This document shows positions 1 to 5,731 of a DNA stretch of 10,784 bases, piece by piece (position 1 is the first letter of the stretch; the number at the start of each line of letters is the position of its first letter). The notes beneath the pieces are model-generated. The model was not told the origin of the DNA and did no database searches. It saw nothing but the letters and a program-made list of their open reading frames with translations. Location of the stretch: positions 1 through 10,784 of the forward strand of contig DUGV01000197.1 in NCBI GenBank assembly GCA_013331225.1. The letters are read 5' to 3'. The stretch is from Methanolinea sp. (GTDB lineage: Archaea; Halobacteriota; Methanomicrobia; Methanomicrobiales; Methanospirillaceae). The position numbers were made by a program, and so were the translations under genes.

Positions 1-2
1 CG

Positions 3-56
3 ATCTTTGGACACGATCAAAAAATTGCTCACGAAAACTTCCTGCGCCTGCTATGA
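3..56 (+). CDS. Possible 3' end of a gene entering from the left
   Basis: Reading from base 3, 17 codons run to a TGA at 54-56 and encode IFGHDQKIAHENFLRLL. The peptide looks protein-like: an amphipathic C-terminal helix ending in ENFLRLL, a kind of ending seen in TIM-barrel metal-dependent hydrolases. That comparison is only an impression from 17 residues. The other two + frames also stay open from the left edge (to 162 and to 265), so the frame choice is uncertain. If real, the gene body lies outside the window and no product can be named. Confidence 0.3.
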   Translation: MFGHDQKIAHENFLRLL

Positions 57-290
57 CGCATTGTTCCGGTCACGAAACGCAGGGGAGAACATTCCTGCAA
101 TGGATCGTAAATCGCCTCCGGCTCCATACCAACAGAGGGGCAGGAGGCGCGGTGAACAGTAAGGGCCCGGCTCTGCCATGGCAGCCAGTAAAGCCATCTC
201 TTGGGACGAGCCGATTCCAAACCGCGCAAATACCGGTTCATGAAGACCGTCCACGGAAGCAATAACTGGGAGGATGCGAACAGATCAGGT
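57..290. other. Gene-poor stretch, possible non-coding repeat
   Basis: No convincing gene is seen here. Several short frames overlap on both strands: a GTG start at 152 behind an AGGAGG at 142-147 (37 codons), and a 21-codon ATG frame at 178-243 whose TGA overlaps an ATG at 240 in the next frame. A 12-bp perfect palindrome, CTGCCATGGCAG, lies at 173-184. Many open frames at once with no clear winner is more typical of GC-rich non-coding or repeat DNA than of a gene. The ATG at 240 is in frame with the downstream membrane protein and would add 17 residues to it. Confidence 0.35.
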
Positions 291-668
291 ATGAAGGAGT
301 GGATAAAAGATACCGCAGGTCTTGGCACATTCCTCTGGCTGATTGGATACCTTGCATCCCTGATGCTATTCTTCTCCCCATACGTGGGCATCATGGGATG
401 GATCATCACCTCCGTGTTCACTCCTGTTACGATCGCAATCACCTGGTGGTGGTTCAGGGAGAGGGATCTTCCTCTCACGTATTATTTCGGCGTCGGGCTC
501 GCATGGACCCTGCTCGCAGTCGTGCTCGACTATGTATTCATCGTCCAGCTCTTCGGGGCCTCGTATTACGAGGTGGACGTCTACTTCTACTATGCACTGA
601 CCTTTCTGATTCCGGTGGGAGTCGGCCTCTATCTCCTGCATATCCGCAAGGAGAACGTTACAGGGTAG
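291..668 (+). CDS. Small four-helix membrane protein, unknown function
   Basis: This encodes a 125-residue integral membrane protein. Four hydrophobic segments are visible, at about residues 11-33, 36-56, 65-89 and 97-119, joined by very short loops. Marked features are a WWWFRERDLPL turn after helix 2, a DYVFIVQLF segment in helix 3 and an aromatic-rich loop (YYEVDVYFYY) before helix 4. Almost nothing projects beyond the membrane. I have the impression of similar short proteins in other methanogens, but know no function. The start at 291 puts helix 1 close to the N-terminus; a weak AT-rich box (CAATAAC, about 260-266) lies roughly 26 nt upstream and would fit a leaderless start. An in-frame ATG at 240 would add 17 hydrophilic residues and cannot be excluded. 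A hairpin with a T-rich tail follows 8 nt after the stop. Membrane topology is well supported; function is unknown. Confidence 0.75.
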   Translation: MKEWIKDTAGLGTFLWLIGYLASLMLFFSPYVGIMGWIITSVFTPVTIAITWWWFRERDLPLTYYFGVGLAWTLLAVVLDYVFIVQLFGASYYEVDVYFYYALTFLIPVGVGLYLLHIRKENVTG

Positions 669-675
669 CACAGTA

Positions 676-706
676 TCCTGAATGGACGTTTCAGGAGAGG
701 GTTTTT
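676..706 (+). terminator. Hairpin plus T-tract after the membrane protein gene
   Basis: A perfect 7-bp stem (TCCTGAA at 676-682, TTCAGGA at 690-696) with a 7-nt loop starts 8 nt after the stop at 668. A TTTTT run at 702-706 follows and continues into CTCTCTCTT. This fits transcription termination of the upstream + strand gene. The stem could also act on the opposite strand for the convergent methyltransferase gene, although no T-run follows it there. Confidence 0.5.
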
Positions 707-884
707 CTCTCTCTTAGTTCCGGCACGAAATATACCGGATGTTGCCGATCCTGATGCCCCGCCCGACCGGGTCCAGAACATACCATGCGGTTTTGGTATA
801 CGACGACCCGCTCTCGTCAAATCCTGGGAGATAGCGATTGGAAGTGAATATCCTGCGCCCATCTCCACCCCCAGGGCACACCTC

Positions 885-1733
885 TTACAGCCGTGCAGCC
901 GATATTCGGATCCACCCGTGTTCCGCGGTGGGAAAGAACCGGTTCTTCCCGGTCCGGAGGCGCTCCATCTTGTCCATTGCATGGTGGCAGACCTTCCCGC
1001 ACCCTGCTGAAAAGAGCATCGCCTCCATCTCGTCCGGGCTGTAGGTGACCGTGTTCTGGAACTTGCAGTCCCTGTGGATGATGCCCCAGATGCCACGGGA
1101 GATGTACCGGCGGTCATCCTTTACGAACCGGCACGGGAGGAGAGAGTCCAGGATGACCGTGTTCTGCCGATCCTCCGTTGCAAAAAGGGAGAGGACGCCT
1201 GAAGAGACCTCCGGCGGGAGATAGTACGAGATGCCCTCGAACACGACGAGAGTTGTGCGGCGGGGATCGTATGTCCCCGTGGCAGCAATGGCTCCCCCTG
1301 TCCCCTCACGATCGGAGATGTCTGCCTGCACGCACCGGATCCTCTTCGCAGCCCGAGGGGAGACGGCCGCGTAGATCCGCTGTTTTTCCTCCATCCCGGC
1401 TATATCGATCTCGATAACCGCTGCGATCTTCTCAGGGTGGCCATCGAGGAGTTCAAGGGCGAGCGGGGATTTGCCAGCCGCGAGGATGACGACCTGGCAG
1501 TGCCCGCATGCCCCGGATACGGCCTCCAACGCAAGATGCCGGATGAACCACTTCCTGTTCATCATCACCTCGGGATACCAGGGGCAGACGGAATCACACT
1601 CACGTTTCATCTGCCTTCCTGCCGAGAGGTCGAGGCGGGAATAGAAGAGCGATGCGCTCCCCTCACGGTACAGATCCTTTGCCCAGGCCATCACGAGCGC
1701 TGCGGTGGGCTCAAGTTCCAGGGACCCTGCCAT
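885..1733 (-). CDS. SAM-dependent methyltransferase, LCMT-like
   Basis: Predicted class I S-adenosylmethionine methyltransferase of the leucine carboxyl methyltransferase-like superfamily (about 282 residues, a usual size); probably cytoplasmic. From the 1733 start, visible motifs are motif I VVILAAGKSPLALELL (about residues 81-96), the acidic end of strand 2 AVIEIDIAGM (about 105-114), motif III IRCVQADISD (about 132-141) and the family-typical post-strand-4 segment LVVFEGISYYLPPE (about 162-175). Motif I is atypical: AAGKSPL stands where GAGxDT is usual. The substrate cannot be read from sequence; members act on protein C-termini, small molecules and polyketides. Start choice: a CTAAATAG box (1759-1766, minus strand) lies about 26-30 nt before the ATG at 1733, as in the leaderless genes of this window; an upstream ATG at 1754 would add seven residues. 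No operon partner. The 216-nt gap to the convergent gene (669-884) holds only the terminator described above. Confidence 0.75.
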   Translation of the reverse strand: MAGSLELEPTAALVMAWAKDLYREGSASLFYSRLDLSAGRQMKRECDSVCPWYPEVMMNRKWFIRHLALEAVSGACGHCQVVILAAGKSPLALELLDGHPEKIAAVIEIDIAGMEEKQRIYAAVSPRAAKRIRCVQADISDREGTGGAIAATGTYDPRRTTLVVFEGISYYLPPEVSSGVLSLFATEDRQNTVILDSLLPCRFVKDDRRYISRGIWGIIHRDCKFQNTVTYSPDEMEAMLFSAGCGKVCHHAMDKMERLRTGKNRFFPTAEHGWIRISAARL

Positions 1734-1758
1734 CTCTCTGGAGAGATCAGGCATCCGG

Positions 1759-1766
1759 CTATTTAG
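1759..1766 (-). promoter_or_regulatory. TATA-like box before the methyltransferase gene
   Basis: Minus-strand CTAAATAG is centred about 30 nt before the ATG at 1733. A transcript starting 25-26 nt downstream of the box would begin just before that ATG, implying a leaderless message and excluding the upstream ATG at 1754. Position and composition are the only support. Confidence 0.3.
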
Positions 1767-1945
1767 GGATGTTGGAGAGTTGGATTCCGGAGGATAAGAG
1801 CCCTGACATGAAGACCGGGACAAGTGGGAGTGCAGGAGTCTGGAAGGGGACTATCCGGAGAAGGGTGCGGGGAACTGGCCCATCCGGCTGATAGCGAATC
1901 TAAAAAAACTACATGATTCTCTTCGAGACGCACGCATACGCATTC

Positions 1946-1970
1946 ATGAAAATGGCGCAGCCATTTTCAT
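1946..1970. repeat. Perfect 10-bp inverted repeat with 5-nt loop
   Basis: Arms ATGAAAATGG (1946-1955) and CCATTTTCAT (1961-1970) are exact reverse complements around the loop CGCAG. The element sits 20 nt beyond the stop of the small lipoprotein gene, with AAAAAGG just outside it (1974-1980). It may be a REP-like or miniature palindromic repeat, or a processing/termination hairpin. Read on the minus strand it has no T-run immediately after it, though a run of seven T lies further on (A-run about 1901-1907 on +). It is seen only once in this window, so repeat status is inferred. Confidence 0.6.
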
Positions 1971-1989
1971 AGTAAAAAGGTGGGGAAGG

Positions 1990-2451
1990 TCAGGTCTTCT
2001 GCCTGACGAGTTGCAAGAAATAGGCTCGCGCCTCGTCCCCATCTTCGGCATACCTCAATTCCATGCGATCCGGCCCGGTGAATGATCCGAGCGTATAGCC
2101 AGAACCGCTGTCACAGATCATAATATCCCCTCCGGGGGAAAAGACCCCGGAGAAGGCCTCAGAATGGATCTTTCCATCCGGCCGCGCATACTCCTTCTTC
2201 CCGGCAAAGGCATAGCCATTCTGCTCATTGAAGTGAAATACCACCTCTGCTGGTTGATGGAACCCCTCGTTCTGGATATGGCCGATACCTGTGCCGGACC
2301 ATGTGCCGATGATGTGGGGGACCGAGGCATTTTCGGCATGTGCCTGGAGCGTCCCCGTAACGGGGGCGGGCGATTCATCCGGTGCCTGGTCGGTGCACCC
2401 GCAGGTAACTATCGCAAGAACTAAGAGGAGGAGGAACAATGGAATTTTCAT
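1990..2451 (-). CDS. Small secreted lipoprotein, unknown function
   Basis: This encodes 153 residues with a classic lipoprotein leader: MKIP, a Leu-rich hydrophobic core (residues 4-16), then TCGC with Cys19 as the likely lipidated residue. A short Pro/Ala-rich linker (about 22-45) follows, then a compact domain of about 100 residues opening with IIGTWSGTGIGH and containing FAGKKEYARPDGK and SGVFSPGGDIMICD, and ending FTGPDRMELRYAEDG...LQLVRQ. Alternating short strands and Gly turns suggest a small beta-barrel, lipocalin-like fold, with GTW at the first strand. That is a fold guess, not a family assignment. The protein is probably anchored outside the cytoplasmic membrane. The ATG at 2451 is chosen because it places the signal peptide at the N-terminus and lies about 29 nt from the centre of a TATA-like TTTATTT; longer upstream readings add non-signal-like residues. 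Confidence 0.75.
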   Translation of the reverse strand: MKIPLFLLLLVLAIVTCGCTDQAPDESPAPVTGTLQAHAENASVPHIIGTWSGTGIGHIQNEGFHQPAEVVFHFNEQNGYAFAGKKEYARPDGKIHSEAFSGVFSPGGDIMICDSGSGYTLGSFTGPDRMELRYAEDGDEARAYFLQLVRQKT

Positions 2452-2475
2452 ACTGGCAATACTGGTGCCGGGAAG

Positions 2476-2484
2476 GAAATAAAG
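2476..2484 (-). promoter_or_regulatory. TATA box of the small lipoprotein gene
   Basis: Minus-strand CTTTATTTC lies about 29 nt before the ATG at 2451, consistent with a leaderless or nearly leaderless transcript. There is no Shine-Dalgarno sequence before that ATG, which agrees with this reading. Confidence 0.4.
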
Positions 2485-2732
2485 ATTCATCGCGAGTTGA
2501 GCGGGCCGGAATTCCTTCTTACAGGATAGCGTTCGCATACCTGGTGTACCCGTTGAGCGGGCGGGGGATCGAGGTGCAGGCTAAGAGGCGCGCCCACACT
2601 TCCCCACCGTGCAGGACCTTTTGCCCAGCGAATTGATCCGCGGTGCTTAGAGTGCAGGGACCGACCACTATTGAGATCTCCGGGATCGCCGGATGCCCGG
2701 GTCAGGGGAAATGTCCTGCTCCCGGACCGATC
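2485..2732. other. Intergenic stretch, no gene seen
   Basis: The gap between the two lipoprotein genes (2452-2782) holds the TATA box of the downstream gene at one end and the terminator of the upstream gene at the other. Between them I see no gene. The 11-base sequence GTTGAGCGGGC occurs twice, at 2496-2506 and 2552-2562, upstream of the small lipoprotein promoter; it could be a regulator site or chance. Open frames here are extensions or shadows of neighbouring genes. Confidence 0.4.
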
Positions 2733-2788
2733 AAAAAAATGTGGAAAAAAGCCAGGGGTTTCCCATGAGTGAAGGGAGTCCCTCACTC
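2733..2788 (-). terminator. Terminator of the triple-Cache lipoprotein gene
   Basis: On the minus strand the stop codon (2783-2785) lies inside a near-perfect dyad (2767-2788; arms GAGTGAAGGGA and TCCCTCACTC, with one bulged base). Two oligo-T tracts follow downstream, at 2745-2750 (six) and 2733-2739 (seven). Archaeal RNA polymerase terminates at T-rich tracts, so this is a strong candidate terminator. The dyad has almost no loop, so it may matter less than the T-tracts. Confidence 0.55.
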
Positions 2789-4222
2789 CACCCTGAGGCC
2801 GTAGATGCCGCTTCCGATCCACCAGGTGTCGTCCACGGCCTTCATGTAAATGAGCTTGTGCACGTCCGCAGTCCCGTTCAATGCGGTGTTCGGAAAGAGC
2901 GCGTGTGAGAACCCGGTACCGTTCTCCATCGCCTGGATGCCGACCTGCGTCACCTTCATACCGTGCGGGTCGGCAAACTCCCAATGGTTCTGCCCGATGC
3001 CTGACTTCCAGAACGGGTCGGCGAGGAGGACGCCGTCTCTTGAAGAGGCCCACACGAAGAGGTCGCCGGTGACAAACCTGCCCTCGGGATTGTTGATCTC
3101 CGCAAGGGTCTTCTCCTTTCCGTTCTCCTTCGCGAAGGCGACCGCCTCGTTCACGCGGTCAAAGAGTTCTTCCCGCGTGTAGTAACGGAGCTGGACGCCT
3201 GTCAGGTTGCCTGTGGCGGCCCTGGTGTACTCCGGAGCGATGATCCCAGAGAAGACCCACCACTCGTGGTCGACGGGCTCGGCATAGTCGATCTTCGGGA
3301 TATACAAGCTCCTGCCGTCTACGTCCACCCGTGCGGCCGTGTAAAAGAAGCCGCCGCCGCCCTTCGCGATATCCCGCATCCCGCGGATGGTCTCTACGCC
3401 GTCAGGGTCCTGGTAGTTGATCAGGTTGATTCGGTATTTCACAAGCTCGGAGGAATAGGGCGGGGCCGCGAGGTTCGTGCCGTCGTAATCGAACGCCATC
3501 ATGACAAGCTCGCCCTGCACGAACTGCCCATCAGGGTTGTTGAATTCCGAGAGGGCCTTCTCATTCCCGTGTTCCTTCGCGTATGCGACGGCGTTTTTCA
3601 CGTAAGCGACGAGGTCATCGACATCAGGGTGCGCTGCGGACGTATTCAGTTTCACCGACGGGAAGACCTCTCCCTCGGATGCAAACATCGCCGCACCCAC
3701 GTAATAGGTGCCATCCACGTCCTCGACAACGGCGATCCGCGGCTCAAACGTGTTGTTCTTTGCCGGGTTCGGGTAGGTGTAACTCACATATCCCCTCCTA
3801 AACCCGGCGGTCTCTGCGAGCTTTCGCACGAGCGGTATCCCAAAGGAGTCGGCCATGTCCTGGATGTTCGTCCCGACAACTTCGGGCTCGCCCGCATCCG
3901 CAAGGAGGTTTCCGCTATAATCGAGGGCGAACACCTGGATGGTGCCGATGACGAACGGCCCGTCCGGATCGTTGAACGCGGCAATCGTCGCATCCCTTCC
4001 GTTCCCACGTGCAAATGCCGCGGCGTGTGCGACGAACGCGGCAAGTTCCGGAGTGGTGGTAATCTTGTCAGGTGGGGTGTGGGCTGCGATCGTGGTTGTC
4101 GGTGCGGGAATCGGTGTTCCTACCGGGGTCCCGGTCTTTGTTCCTGTGGTATCGGTGCACCCGGCGGAAAGAATCGCCACTGCGAAGAAGAAGGCAACGA
4201 GGACCATATGCCTGCGAATCAT
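2783..4222 (-). CDS. Lipoprotein with three tandem Cache-like sensor modules
   Basis: This encodes 479 residues. A signal peptide (1-21) ends in lipobox LSAGC with Cys22 as anchor, followed by a Thr/Pro-rich linker (about 23-55). Three homologous modules follow, at about 58-180, 202-329 and 350-479. Each starts with an amphipathic helix (FVAHAAAFARGNG, YVKNAVAYAKEHG, RVNEAVAFAKENG). A signature follows: FNDPDGPFV, FNNPDGQFV, INNPEGRFV. Then come a strand pair, a G-rich helix segment and a closing aromatic strand (YYVGAAMF, WWVFSGII, WWIGSGIY). This is the pattern of single Cache (sCache_2-like) extracellular ligand-binding domains. No transmembrane output domain is present, so the protein probably binds small ligands outside the membrane and passes them or the signal to a partner. 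The ligand is unknown. The ATG at 4222 is used; an in-frame ATG at 4207 would also keep a signal peptide. The gene has its own terminator and no clear promoter box. Confidence 0.85.
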   Translation of the reverse strand: MIRRHMVLVAFFFAVAILSAGCTDTTGTKTGTPVGTPIPAPTTTIAAHTPPDKITTTPELAAFVAHAAAFARGNGRDATIAAFNDPDGPFVIGTIQVFALDYSGNLLADAGEPEVVGTNIQDMADSFGIPLVRKLAETAGFRRGYVSYTYPNPAKNNTFEPRIAVVEDVDGTYYVGAAMFASEGEVFPSVKLNTSAAHPDVDDLVAYVKNAVAYAKEHGNEKALSEFNNPDGQFVQGELVMMAFDYDGTNLAAPPYSSELVKYRINLINYQDPDGVETIRGMRDIAKGGGGFFYTAARVDVDGRSLYIPKIDYAEPVDHEWWVFSGIIAPEYTRAATGNLTGVQLRYYTREELFDRVNEAVAFAKENGKEKTLAEINNPEGRFVTGDLFVWASSRDGVLLADPFWKSGIGQNHWEFADPHGMKVTQVGIQAMENGTGFSHALFPNTALNGTADVHKLIYMKAVDDTWWIGSGIYGLRVE

Positions 4223-4334
4223 GAACTACCGGTTCGTGCAGGGGGGGCAAAAGGGTTGTGGAATTGGTGGAGAGTTAGGGGGGACATGAAACCATTCAAA
4301 GGAACCCCGTTTCCTTTTGATAGCAATACCCCCT

Positions 4335-4403
4335 CTCCCCTATCATCATCTACTCCGTCCAGTGAAGACGACAGTCAAAAAGAAGGTCTCTTTCCGGACG
4401 GCC
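4335..4403 (-). pseudogene. Decayed remnant of a Cache lipoprotein gene 3' end
   Basis: The minus strand here resembles the last ~75 bases of the Cache lipoprotein gene at 5732-6559. A 20-base block is identical (4381-4400 and 5791-5810 on +) and encodes VRKETF in both. After it the copy can be aligned through the segment equal to HGTEWRVMVIGE, but with a 1-base deletion that shifts the frame, an in-frame TAG at the Trp codon, and a 3-base gap. Upstream similarity fades before 4420. It lies just beyond the stop of the coiled-coil membrane protein. The simplest reading is a duplicated gene that has since been lost; it cannot make a functional product. Confidence 0.6.
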
Positions 4404-4471
4404 CTTCATACCAATTCCGCCATCCTCCCTCGCATAGGGACGAAGTTCTCAAGGGAAAGGATGTACCAGAC

Positions 4472-5317
4472 TTATTCCTCGTTGGCGGTATCCGCGGTTT
4501 CTTGGGAATTGGTCTGAAGTTTCATCTCTTGTATTCTCCTGGTAAGCTCCAATATGTCCTTTTCGTAGGCAAGGTTGTTCATCTTTATCAGGTTAGATTC
4601 TGCCTCCAGTTTCCTCTGGTCAAGCTGCAGTTCCTTCTCCAGTTTCTCGACTCTCTCTCTGTATAACTCCATCCTCTCCTGCTTTTCTAAATCGCTCTCC
4701 ATATACCCCCTTGTCGCCAGGTACACGATGAGGAAACCCACCAGAGAATAATACAGGAAAATCGCGATCGCAACAGCGCCGCTGCTCGGGACTCCCCCTA
4801 AAGCCGGTGCAATCATCTTCGCATACATGTCCAGGAGTGAAGGGACCGCACTCAGTTCGACCAGTCCCACGCCAATCACAATCTTGGTCAACCAGTCTGA
4901 AATGTCCTCGAGGTTCGTGTTTGCCCGGTATTGCTGGCTGGTCCTTGCGGTATTGTCTCCTCCCGCGGGTTGCGATATCATCTTCGGGATTCCAAACAGG
5001 AAACCAAGCAGACCGCCCAGGAAGAAGGAACCGCCTGCAACCAGTACCCCTACCCCAAAGACAGAGATTACGGAGAATGCCGAGTCCCAGGACGAAAGGA
5101 TTTTCGTGCCCGTTTCCACCGGGATGGTGGCGTTCGTTGCATTCGCGACAGTCATATTCACAAGAGACATCTCGCAGGGGACATGGAGTGCGAAGAAGAA
5201 TATGAATATAATGCCCCCTACCGCAAAGATACCGAGAATGAAGAGTGCCTGTGCGATATGACTCTCAAGGCCCAGGTCACGGTAGTAATCCAGCAATCCG
5301 CCAAGCAACCCCATCAA
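4472..5317 (-). CDS. Membrane protein with C-terminal cytoplasmic coiled coil
   Basis: This encodes 281 residues of unknown function. Hydrophobic segments lie at about 21-45, 80-110, 143-172 and 180-203. Between the first two is a loop with three N-x-T sequons (around 54-64), so it is probably external. Between the second and third lies a conserved-looking cytoplasmic segment: GGLLGFLFGIPK, then YRANTNLEDISDWLTKIVIG (130-149). I believe this NTNLExISDWLTKI pattern recurs in uncharacterised prokaryotic membrane proteins, some beside signalling or conflict genes; that is memory, not a search. Residues about 206-265 form a charged heptad-rich coiled coil (MELYRERVEKLEKELQ and on), implying a partner or self-assembly inside the cell. 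The gene has a good TATA box, a leader of about 25 nt and a G-rich Shine-Dalgarno-like GGGGGGA 5 nt before the ATG at 5317; a second ATG at 5314 is equally possible. A Cache lipoprotein lies on each side. Confidence 0.75.
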   Translation of the reverse strand: MMGLLGGLLDYYRDLGLESHIAQALFILGIFAVGGIIFIFFFALHVPCEMSLVNMTVANATNATIPVETGTKILSSWDSAFSVISVFGVGVLVAGGSFFLGGLLGFLFGIPKMISQPAGGDNTARTSQQYRANTNLEDISDWLTKIVIGVGLVELSAVPSLLDMYAKMIAPALGGVPSSGAVAIAIFLYYSLVGFLIVYLATRGYMESDLEKQERMELYRERVEKLEKELQLDQRKLEAESNLIKMNNLAYEKDILELTRRIQEMKLQTNSQETADTANEE

Positions 5318-5364
5318 GTCCCCCCGCTGATTTTTTTATTCGTAATGAAGAATAACTGGTTTGG

Positions 5365-5373
5365 GTATATAAG
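5365..5373 (-). promoter_or_regulatory. TATA box of the coiled-coil membrane protein gene
   Basis: Minus-strand CCTTATATA followed by CCC is the best archaeal TATA box in the window. It predicts a transcript start near 5342 and a leader of about 25 nt. That leader contains GGGGGGA close to the ATG at 5317, so this gene is probably translated with a Shine-Dalgarno sequence, unlike its leaderless neighbours. Confidence 0.6.
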
Positions 5374-5431
5374 GCTTGACCCCCAGAAGGATCCGGCCTT
5401 CCCTGGATCCCCTCCGTTTACCCGTGTTGCA

Positions 5432-5453
5432 TGGGGTGCGTCAATGCACCCCA
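5432..5453. repeat. Perfect 8-bp hairpin
   Basis: TGGGGTGC (5432-5439) and GCACCCCA (5446-5453) are exact reverse complements around a 6-nt loop. ATCAAAAA follows on +. It lies between the end of the single-Cache gene and the promoter of the coiled-coil gene. It could be a hairpin in the 3' region of the Cache transcript or a regulator site. Confidence 0.45.
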
Positions 5454-5731
5454 ATCAAAAAGCGATTCGAAGCGGTCCAGGAAAGATACGGTATTTTCAG
5501 GAAATACAGTATACCCTGTGGAGGCGGTTCCCTCTGTCGCACCTGGTAAAAGGTCCGCTAGGTATGGTATTTCGTGAGTATAACTGGATAGAGAGTCCCA
5601 TCGTCCGCATAAATCATTATGGAGGTGGGCAAGGTAGCAGTATAGTGGGCGGAGGGAATATCCCGTAACCTCCCCCTGTTTCGGCGCAGGATAGGAATTG
5701 CTGTAGCACCAAGAATGGGGGAGAATCCTCC
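5454..5731. other. Intergenic stretch with a second dyad, no gene accepted
   Basis: This is most of the 414-nt gap 5318-5731. It holds an 11-bp dyad with one mismatch, ATACGGTATTT (5486-5496) and AAATACAGTAT (5502-5512), which has the look of an operator. A minus-strand frame of 114 codons (5418-5762) runs through the gap and overlaps the end of the Cache gene. Its Cys- and Tyr-rich product shows no domain, so I do not accept it as a gene, although a decayed coding remnant is possible. No clear T-tract terminator follows the Cache gene. Confidence 0.35.

Noticed and set aside
29..478. Minus-strand open frame of 149 codons at the left end
   Set aside because: It covers the first two helices of the + strand membrane protein and the gene-poor region, and its product shows no coherent features.
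4298..4317. Hairpin AAAGGAA / TTCCTTT with a 6-nt loop
   Set aside because: It could be a terminator for the coiled-coil gene, but it is 155 nt beyond the stop, beyond the gene remnant, and has no T-run after it on the minus strand.
3266..4666. Long + strand open frame of 466 codons
   Set aside because: It is antisense to the triple-Cache lipoprotein, whose signal peptide, lipobox and three internal repeats are clear. The + product has no domain and extends into the next gene; it is a GC-driven shadow.
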